From Paraburkholderia solitsugae (GTDB taxonomy: Bacteria; Pseudomonadota; Gammaproteobacteria; Burkholderiales; Burkholderiaceae): a stretch of 64,000 nucleotides of DNA. Shown here piece after piece: positions 58,125 through 64,000 of the stretch (position 1 is the stretch's first letter; each line of letters begins with the position of its first letter). The notes beneath the pieces are model-generated. The model did no database searches and had not been told where the DNA came from. It saw only the letters and a program-made list of their open reading frames with translations. The stretch is from the NCBI RefSeq assembly GCF_013177695.1, contig NZ_WOEY01000088.1, forward strand, positions 1-64,000, in the 5' to 3' direction. The translations under genes were made by a program, and so were the position numbers.

Positions 58125-59540
58125 ATGAGTAAATCCGTGGCCGACGTCGTTCAACTCGTCAAAGACGAAGACGTCAAGTTTGTCGACTTCCGTTTCACCG
58201 ACACGCGCGGCAAAGAGCAACACGTTTCGGTGCCGGTGTCGGCATTCGATGAAGACAAGTTCGAAAGCGGCCATGCGTTTGACGGTTCGTCGATTGCCGG
58301 CTGGAAGGGCATTGAAGCTTCGGACATGTTGCTGATCCCGGACGCGAACACCGCCTTCATCGACCCGTTCTACGAAGAGTCGACCCTGGTCCTTACCTGC
58401 GACGTCGTCGAACCTGCGGACGGCAAGGGCTATGAACGCGACCCGCGATCGCTCGCCAAGCGCGCTGAAGCGTACCTGAAGAGCACGGGCCTCGGCGACA
58501 CGGCCTTCTTCGGTCCGGAACCGGAATTCTTCATTTTCGACTCGATCAAGTGGGGCACGGACCAGTCGGGTACGTTCGTCAAGATTGGTTCGGAAGAAGC
58601 ACCGTGGTCGTCGTCGATGGACTTCGAAGGCGGCAACACCGGCCACCGTCCGGGCACGAAGGGCGGCTACTTCCCGGTCGCTCCGGTCGACACGTTCCAG
58701 GACATCCGTTCGGAAATGTGTCTGTTGCTCGAGCAGATCGGCATCCCGGTCGAAGTGCATCACCACGAAGTCGCGGGCCAGGGCCAGAACGAAATCGGCA
58801 CGAAGTTCTCGACGCTGGTGCAACGCGCCGACTGGCTGCAGCAGATGAAGTACATCATCCACAACGTGGCGCACACGTACGGCAAGACGGCAACGTTCAT
58901 GCCGAAGCCGGTGGTTGGCGATAACGGTTCGGGTATGCACGTTCACCAGTCGATCTGGAAAGACGGCACGAACCTGTTCGCAGGCAACGGTTACGCAGGT
59001 CTGTCGGAATTCGCGCTGTTCTACATCGGCGGCATCATCAAGCATGCTCGCGCGCTGAACGCGATCACGAACCCGTCGACGAACTCGTACAAGCGCCTCG
59101 TGCCGCACTTCGAAGCACCGGTGAAGCTGGCTTACTCGGCACGCAACCGTTCGGCATCGATCCGCATTCCGCACGTGTCGAACCCGAAGGGCCGCCGTAT
59201 CGAAACGCGTTTCCCGGATCCGATGGCGAATCCGTACCTGTGCTTCTCCGCGCTGATGATGGCGGGTCTGGACGGCGTGCAGAACAAGATTCACCCGGGC
59301 GAAGCGGCCGACAAGAACCTGTACGACCTGCCGCCGGAAGAGGATGCAAAGATCCCGACCGTGTGTGCCGGCCTCGACCAGGCGCTTGACTCGCTGGACG
59401 CAGACCGCGAGTTCCTGACGCGCGGTGGCGTGTTCACGGATTCGATGCTCGACGCGTACATCGAACTGAAGACGGGCGAGCTGCAACGCTATCGTCAGTC
59501 GGTGCACCCGATCGAATTCGAAATGTACTACTCGCTGTAA
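58125..59540 (+). CDS. glnA: Glutamine synthetase type I
   Basis: A 471-residue class I glutamine synthetase making glutamine from glutamate, ammonium and ATP; the enzyme is a dodecamer. Family marks: VKFVDFRFTDTRGKEQHV, AFDGSSIAGW, GPEPEFFIFD, the metal site around HHHEVAGQGQNEIG, KPVVGDNGSGMHVHQS, and the Tyr of the adenylylation loop, Tyr400 in KNLYDLPPEE, so activity is likely controlled by GlnE. Start after AGGAGATAGGTT. It is transcribed from a sigma-54/NtrC promoter and is followed by two terminators, then ntrB and ntrC on the same strand. Confidence 0.98.
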   Translation: MSKSVADVVQLVKDEDVKFVDFRFTDTRGKEQHVSVPVSAFDEDKFESGHAFDGSSIAGWKGIEASDMLLIPDANTAFIDPFYEESTLVLTCDVVEPADGKGYERDPRSLAKRAEAYLKSTGLGDTAFFGPEPEFFIFDSIKWGTDQSGTFVKIGSEEAPWSSSMDFEGGNTGHRPGTKGGYFPVAPVDTFQDIRSEMCLLLEQIGIPVEVHHHEVAGQGQNEIGTKFSTLVQRADWLQQMKYIIHNVAHTYGKTATFMPKPVVGDNGSGMHVHQSIWKDGTNLFAGNGYAGLSEFALFYIGGIIKHARALNAITNPSTNSYKRLVPHFEAPVKLAYSARNRSASIRIPHVSNPKGRRIETRFPDPMANPYLCFSALMMAGLDGVQNKIHPGEAADKNLYDLPPEEDAKIPTVCAGLDQALDSLDADREFLTRGGVFTDSMLDAYIELKTGELQRYRQSVHPIEFEMYYSL

Positions 59541-59549
59541 GCGGCAATG

Positions 59550-59577
59550 GCGCTTCGCCCTTCAAACGGCGAAGCGC
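59550..59577 (+). terminator. First terminator after glnA
   Basis: GCGCTTCGCC, an 8-base loop, then GGCGAAGCGC form a 10-bp stem followed by TTTG, ten bases past the glnA stop. Confidence 0.75.
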
Positions 59578-59605
59578 TTTGCCCGACGCTCGCGATCGGT
59601 CACGA

Positions 59606-59631
59606 AGGGACGGCGGCGCCGTCCCTTTTTT
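59606..59631 (+). terminator. Second, strong terminator after glnA
   Basis: AGGGACGGC, a short loop, then GCCGTCCCT form a 9-bp stem and run into six T. With the hairpin at 59550 it separates glnA from ntrB, so ntrB needs read-through or its own promoter in 59632-59771. Confidence 0.88.
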
Positions 59632-59771
59632 GTTAGACGCGAATGTGTCCACTCGCCACGTGCGCGGCGTAGGGGCAATGAAGCAGGGCAGCAGGCAGTA
59701 AGCAGCACAATGGGCAGGACAAAAAGCGGTACACCTGATTTATCACCATCTCCTATCGGCAAGACTGCAAG

Positions 59772-60914
59772 ATGGTTCTGAAGAATCTGATGAAGGCAAG
59801 GAAGGGACACGAGCAGACGCTGTCGGACAACGCTCAGCTAGTGAGTTCCGGTTTGCTGCCGGGCTTCGAGGCATTGCCGACGGTCGTGCTGGTGCTCGAC
59901 AAGCGCACGCTGCGTGTGGTGTTTGCGAACCCGTCGGCGGAGTCGATGCTGGACCTCTCGCGCAAGCAACTGACGCAGATGGCATGGCAGGACATCTTCT
60001 CGAATGCCGACGAACTTGTCGAGACCATCTCCGCGATCGCCGCTCACCGTTTTCACGCGACACATCTGGACGCCGTACTCGAGCGCCCGGGCCACGAGCC
60101 GCTGCATGTGCATGCGATCGTCGGCTTTCTGGAGAGCGTGCAGGACTACGTGCTGCTCGAACTGTTCGAGAACGAGCGGCACTTACGCTCTGACCGCGAG
60201 GAGCGCATCAACGACCTCACGGCGGTCAACAAACAACTGATCCGCAATCTCGCGCACGAGATCAAGAACCCGCTCGGCGGGATTCGCGGCGCGGCGCAAC
60301 TGCTCGAGTTCGAACTCGGCGAGCGTCAGCGCGACGAGTTGCGCGAGTACACGCAGGTCATCATCAAGGAATCGGACCGGCTGCAAACGCTGGTCGATCG
60401 CTTGCTGGAGCCGCACCGTCATCCGCATATCGTCGGTGACGTGAATATTCACGAAGTGTGCGAGCGCGTGCGCCAGGTGATTCTCGCGGAGTTTCCGCGT
60501 GGGCTCACGATCGAGCGCGATTACGACGTGAGCGTGCCAGACCTGCGCGGCGACAAGGAACAACTGATCCAGGCGCTGCTGAACATTGTGCGCAATGCTG
60601 CGGAAGCATTGCGTGAACGTATCTCGCAAGGCGACGCGCGCATCGAATTGCGCACTCGCATTGCGCGCAAGATCACGGTGTCGAAACGCTTATGTAAGCT
60701 GGCACTGGACTTGCATATCACTGACAACGGCCCAGGCATTCCCGAGGAGATCCGTGACCGCATTTTCTATCCGCTCGTGTCGGGGCGCGAGGACGGCAGC
60801 GGTCTCGGTTTGACGCTCGCGCAGACCTTCGTGCAACAACACGACGGGCTGATCGAGGTGGACAGCCGGCCGGGCCACACCGAGTTTCAGATTCTGCTGC
60901 CGCTCGACTGCTAA
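59772..60914 (+). CDS. glnL: Nitrogen regulation sensor kinase NtrB
   Basis: A 380-residue cytoplasmic histidine kinase/phosphatase of the nitrogen system. A PAS domain is in about residues 30-135 (LPTVVLVLDKRTLRVVFANPSAE), the phospho-acceptor is His162 in RNLAHEIKNPLGGIRGAAQLL, and the ATPase domain has NIVRNAAEALRE, ITDNGPGIP and GSGLGLTLAQ. It has no membrane helix. PII protein switches it between kinase and phosphatase toward NtrC. The ATG at 59772 lacks a clear ribosome site; the ATG at 59790 is an alternative. Confidence 0.95.
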   Translation: MVLKNLMKARKGHEQTLSDNAQLVSSGLLPGFEALPTVVLVLDKRTLRVVFANPSAESMLDLSRKQLTQMAWQDIFSNADELVETISAIAAHRFHATHLDAVLERPGHEPLHVHAIVGFLESVQDYVLLELFENERHLRSDREERINDLTAVNKQLIRNLAHEIKNPLGGIRGAAQLLEFELGERQRDELREYTQVIIKESDRLQTLVDRLLEPHRHPHIVGDVNIHEVCERVRQVILAEFPRGLTIERDYDVSVPDLRGDKEQLIQALLNIVRNAAEALRERISQGDARIELRTRIARKITVSKRLCKLALDLHITDNGPGIPEEIRDRIFYPLVSGREDGSGLGLTLAQTFVQQHDGLIEVDSRPGHTEFQILLPLDC

Positions 60915-60925
60915 CACCAAACCTG

Positions 60926-61000
60926 GTGAGAGAACGCCGGGCCGCCCCAAGTTCTCTCACTCCCCCTCGGGGGCCTGGCGCAAAGCGACAGGTATGGGGG
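60926..61000. repeat. Intergenic hairpin element between ntrB and ntrC
   Basis: GTGAGAGAAC and GTTCTCTCAC are perfect 10-bp arms (60926-60960) around GCCGGGCCGCCCCAA, followed at once by the small dyad CCCCCTCGGGGG. The words GGGCCGCCCCAAG and CCCCCTCGGGGG resemble an intergenic repeat I remember as common in Burkholderia-type genomes; its dispersed nature cannot be shown here. It may stabilise or attenuate the ntrB-ntrC message. Confidence 0.5.
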
Positions 61001-61031
61001 CTCTTCTTATCAAGACTTCTGACCGACCTAT

Positions 61032-62549
61032 ATGAAGCCGATCTGGATAGTAGACGACGATCAATCGATTCGCTGGGTGCTCGAAAAAGCGCTCGCCCGC
61101 GAAAACTTCGCGACACGCAGCTTCGCGAACGTGCGCGAGGCTTCGGCGGCGCTCGATCACGACAGCCCTCAGGTGCTGGTGTCCGACATCAGGATGCCTG
61201 GCGGCTCCGGCCTCGAATTGCTGCAAACCGTCCGTGACAAGGTGCCGGGCTTGCCCGTCATCATCATGACGGCCTTCTCGGACCTGGACAGCGCGGTCGC
61301 CGCATTCCAGGGCGGTGCGTTCGAATACCTCGCCAAACCGTTCGACGTCGACAAGGCGGTCGAACTGATCCGCCGCGCGGTCGACGAAAGCATGCGCGGC
61401 GAACAGACGTGGGACGACCGCGTCGCCGAGGCACCGGAAATGCTCGGCCAGGCGCCGGCGATGCAGGACATGTTTCGCGCGATCGGCCGGCTGTCGCATT
61501 CCGCGGCCACCGTGCTCATTACCGGCGAATCAGGCACCGGTAAGGAACTGGTCGCGCGTGCATTGCACCGACATAGCCCACGCGCGAACGGTCCCTTCAT
61601 CGCGCTGAATACGGCGGCGATTCCGAAGGATCTGCTGGAATCCGAACTGTTCGGTCACGAGCGCGGTGCCTTCACCGGCGCGCAGGCCATGCGCCAGGGG
61701 CGCTTCGAGCAGGCCGAGAACGGCACGCTGTTTCTCGATGAAATCGGCGACATGCCGTTCGATTTGCAGACACGCCTGTTGCGCGTGCTGTCGGATGGGC
61801 AGTTCTATCGCGTCGGCGGCCACAATCCGTTGCGCGCTAACGTGCGCGTGATCGCGGCGACGCACCAGAATCTCGAATCGCGCGTGCGTCAGGGCCTGTT
61901 CCGCGAGGACTTGTATCACCGGCTCAATGTGATCCGCTTGCGCCTGCCGGCCTTGCGCGAACGCAGCGAAGACATTCCGCTGCTCACGCGCCACTTCCTG
62001 CAAAAGAGTGCGCGCGATCTGGGCGTGGAGCCGAAGCGCGTGTCCGAAGATGCACTCGCTTATCTGGCATCGCTGCCGTTCCCGGGCAATGTGCGTCAAC
62101 TGGAGAATCTCGCCAACTGGCTCACGGTGATGGCGCCGGCGCAGACCATCGAGATCAAGGACTTGCCGCCCGATCTGGGTCCCGCGCAAGCCGGCGTGAC
62201 CGATCTCGGCGGCGGTGGTAGTGGCGTGATCGGCACGGGTGAGGCAGGCCTCGCCGGCAGCGCGCCGATCAACGGCACCAGCGCGGCCACGCATCCGGCT
62301 ACCGCTGCCGGCATGCCGGTCGCGACCACGGTCAGCGCCTGGGAAGGGGGGTTGCGCACCGAAGTCGCGCGGATGCTGCGCGAGAATGCGGCTGACGTCA
62401 TGGATGAACTCGCGCGCCGTTTCGAAGCGGCGGTGATTCGAGAGGCGCTGGATTTCACGCGTGGACGCAAGGTGGAGGCGGCGGAGCGCCTCGGCATTGG
62501 CCGCAATACGATTACGCGCAAGATTCAGGAACTCAATCTCGAGCCCTGA
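61032..62549 (+). CDS. glnG: Nitrogen regulation response regulator NtrC
   Basis: A 505-residue sigma-54 activator. Receiver domain with phospho-acceptor Asp52 (VLVSDIRMPGGSG), AAA+ domain with Walker A GESGTGKE, the sigma-54-contact loop GAFTGAQ, Walker B LFLDEIGDMP and arginine finger region, then a Fis-type HTH (AAERLGIGRNTITRKIQELNLEP). Between the AAA+ and HTH domains is a long Gly/Ala/Thr-rich linker (about residues 390-440). It activates glnA through the boxes upstream of that gene. The start at 61032 lacks an obvious ribosome site (ACCTAT precedes it). Confidence 0.96.
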   Translation: MKPIWIVDDDQSIRWVLEKALARENFATRSFANVREASAALDHDSPQVLVSDIRMPGGSGLELLQTVRDKVPGLPVIIMTAFSDLDSAVAAFQGGAFEYLAKPFDVDKAVELIRRAVDESMRGEQTWDDRVAEAPEMLGQAPAMQDMFRAIGRLSHSAATVLITGESGTGKELVARALHRHSPRANGPFIALNTAAIPKDLLESELFGHERGAFTGAQAMRQGRFEQAENGTLFLDEIGDMPFDLQTRLLRVLSDGQFYRVGGHNPLRANVRVIAATHQNLESRVRQGLFREDLYHRLNVIRLRLPALRERSEDIPLLTRHFLQKSARDLGVEPKRVSEDALAYLASLPFPGNVRQLENLANWLTVMAPAQTIEIKDLPPDLGPAQAGVTDLGGGGSGVIGTGEAGLAGSAPINGTSAATHPATAAGMPVATTVSAWEGGLRTEVARMLRENAADVMDELARRFEAAVIREALDFTRGRKVEAAERLGIGRNTITRKIQELNLEP

Positions 62550-62561
62550 GGTTTGCAGAGT

Positions 62562-62597
62562 CTGCCGGGGCGGCTTGCCAGCCGCTCCGGCAGTTTT
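62562..62597 (+). terminator. Terminator of ntrC
   Basis: CTGCCGGGGCGGCT, a 4-base loop, then AGCCGCTCCGGCAG make a 14-bp stem with one G-T pair and four T after it, 13 bp past the ntrC stop. Confidence 0.85.
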
Positions 62598-62768
62598 GTC
62601 ACGTAGGACACTTATCAGGCCGCCGTCAGGCCACCTCCTGGACAGCCCAATAGGCCGCCCCGTCGGCAGCGCCTTCACCTGCACCTTCAGCCACTCCGGC
62701 GCGGAGCGTCAAAGGCCCTCGGGCTCCCGCAAGGCATAATCAACGCTGTTTTCATTCGACAGCTGACG

Positions 62769-64000
62769 ATGCCCGCTTCTCCCGCTCCTTTCTCCTGGCC
62801 GCTTTCCCCCGATCCCTTTCTGTCGCTCGAAGCGCTCGACGACCCTGACGCGCTTGCGTGGGTCGAAGCGCAGAACGCTCGCACACGCGCCGCATGGTGC
62901 AGCAGCGCGGCATTCGAGTCGCTCAAACAGCGGCTTGCCGACGCGTATCTGCCGCGCGAGCGTCCGGTCATCCCCGATCGCTGGAAGGACTGGGCCTACG
63001 ATCTGTGGCAGGACGAACGCAATCCCAAAGGCGTCTGGCGGCGTACGACGTGGGCGGCCTGGCGCAGTGGCGCGCCCGTCTGGCAAAACCTGCTCGATTT
63101 CGACGCGCTCGGTGCGGCCGAAGGCACGCCATGGGTCTGCGCCGAACTCGACATTCTTTATCCGGACGGCGATCGCGCGCTGATCACGCTGTCGCCGGGC
63201 GGCTCGGATGCGCTGGTGGTGCGCGAGTTCGATATTGACGCACAACGTTTTGTCGACGACGGTTTCGTGATCGCGAAGGCCGGCAAGCACACGGCTTCGT
63301 GGATCGATCGGAATACGCTCTATGTCGGCTGGGACAACGGCCGCAAGACGCTGACGCGCTCCGGCTATCCGCGCGAAGTGCGGCGCTGGACGCGGGGCGG
63401 GGCGCTGGCCGACGCGCCGGTGGTCTTCAAGGGGGCGTTCGGCGATATCGGTGTGGAAGCCCACTACGATCCGATCGAGCAGCGCCACACCGTGGTGAGC
63501 AGCGTCGATTTCTTCGATTCGCATACGTACTATCTCGATGGCGCAGATGGCGCGAATGCAGCCGATGCGGCCGGTGCCGCCAACGGTGCCAACGGTGCCA
63601 ACAGTGCCAACAGTGCCAACAGTGCCAACGGTGCCAACAGTGCCAACAGTGCCAACAGTGCCAACAGTGCCAATGCCTGGCGGCAGTTCGACGTGCCGTC
63701 GCATGTCGCGGTCGGCGGCTGGCAGGGCTGGTTGCTGCTCGAGCCGCGCCTCGATTGGGACTGCAATGGTGTGTGCTATCCGGGCGGCGCGTTGCTGGCG
63801 GTCCGCGAAGACGCGTTTCTGGATGGCGAGCGTGACATGGTGCCGCTTTTCACGCCGACATCGCAAACCTCCGCCTGTGAGTGGACACACACGCGCAATC
63901 ATCTGATCGTGTCGTACCTGGACGATGTGCAGAGCAAGACTTCGCTGTGGATCCCGTCGCAAGCAGCCGATCAGGCCTGGCACTGGCATCAGCGCGTCTT
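62769..64000 (+). CDS. S9 family peptidase (prolyl oligopeptidase-like), N-terminal part
   Basis: An ORF open to the right edge, 410 codons visible. It begins MPASPAPFSWPLSPDPFLSL and reads DPFLSLEALDDPDALAWVEA, the typical N-terminus of prolyl oligopeptidases, followed by propeller segments (RWKDWAYDLWQDERNPKGVW, YPREVRRWTRGGALADAPVV). The catalytic Ser/Asp/His domain lies beyond the window. The propeller filters peptide substrates. The chain holds an unusual (Gly/Ser-Ala-Asn) tandem repeat. No stop codon occurs in frame. It is cut by the window edge and is not a pseudogene by this evidence. Confidence 0.88.
   Translation, partial: MPASPAPFSWPLSPDPFLSLEALDDPDALAWVEAQNARTRAAWCSSAAFESLKQRLADAYLPRERPVIPDRWKDWAYDLWQDERNPKGVWRRTTWAAWRSGAPVWQNLLDFDALGAAEGTPWVCAELDILYPDGDRALITLSPGGSDALVVREFDIDAQRFVDDGFVIAKAGKHTASWIDRNTLYVGWDNGRKTLTRSGYPREVRRWTRGGALADAPVVFKGAFGDIGVEAHYDPIEQRHTVVSSVDFFDSHTYYLDGADGANAADAAGAANGANGANSANSANSANGANSANSANSANSANAWRQFDVPSHVAVGGWQGWLLLEPRLDWDCNGVCYPGGALLAVREDAFLDGERDMVPLFTPTSQTSACEWTHTRNHLIVSYLDDVQSKTSLWIPSQAADQAWHWHQRV
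63585..63674 (+). repeat. Ten 9-bp tandem repeats inside the S9 peptidase gene
   Basis: Ten in-frame units of GGTGCCAAC or AGTGCCAAC (order G, G, A, A, A, G, A, A, A, A by first base; the last ends AAT) encode GAN/SAN repeats between a YLDGADGANAADAAGA stretch and AWRQFDVPSH. Copy-number change keeps the frame. Confidence 0.92.

Noticed and set aside
62709..63989. Minus-strand frame of 426 codons with a VGTVGTV repeat opposite the S9 peptidase gene
   Set aside because: It is the antisense shadow of the 9-bp repeat and of a well-conserved plus-strand peptidase; it has no domain and no start signal.

Overview
The window is high-GC DNA with tightly packed genes and no rRNA, tRNA, insertion sequence, prophage or CRISPR array that I can recognise. 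Several genes point to a Burkholderiales bacterium, most likely Paraburkholderia or a close relative: a single-chain indolepyruvate ferredoxin oxidoreductase, glnA followed by ntrB and ntrC, an argA/yggX pair divergent from hrpA, a YadA-like trimeric autotransporter with an extended signal peptide, and many LysR/MocR-type regulators. The genus is an inference from gene content; no marker gene is present to prove it.

Layout. 1-7189 looks like a catabolic island: Old Yellow Enzyme (cut by the edge), a 2-hydroxyacid dehydrogenase, a TauD/TfdA dioxygenase, an MFS carrier, a CMD-family protein, a DAD-like cupin dioxygenase, an alpha/beta hydrolase with an Asp nucleophile, and a crotonase resembling 6-oxocamphor hydrolase. 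Two divergent promoters in it carry the same 15-bp dyad. 7314-17660 holds a two-component system and a PAP2/class A-type acid phosphatase, divergent from a TonB-dependent receptor with its own ExbB, ExbD, TonB, a beta-propeller and a large lipoprotein. 17804-22391 is the indolepyruvate oxidoreductase with a divergent LysR regulator. 22559-24549 is a run of small unknown proteins, several with CxxC knuckles. 24627-31535 has a YgjP-like metalloprotease, a YdeP-like molybdenum oxidoreductase with a divergent MocR regulator, and a BMP-type binding protein next to a deaminase. 31508-41000 has an LprI-like protein, an SH3/Gly-Pro repeat protein, a GAF-PAS-GGDEF-EAL protein, a flavin disulfide oxidoreductase, a cupin, DUF488, TMEM175-like and phosphoesterase genes.

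41103-49536 contains a ProP-like carrier, yggX, argA and hrpA. The last two diverge from a 23-bp gap holding one palindromic -10 element. 49701-52505 is the autotransporter, preceded by a very AT-rich segment. 53123-57685 has a second propeller, a sterol-desaturase-like hydroxylase, an EI24 membrane protein, a CinA/MoaB-domain protein and a rhodanese. 58125-62549 is glnA-ntrB-ntrC with NtrC boxes and a sigma-54 promoter upstream of glnA. The window ends inside an S9 peptidase gene carrying a 9-bp in-frame tandem repeat.

How the parts fit: the catabolic island probably cleaves carbon-carbon bonds of a (di)ketone; the TonB block probably imports one specific ligand across the outer membrane; the glnA block is the standard nitrogen-control unit. 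Substrates for the first two are not determined by sequence alone.
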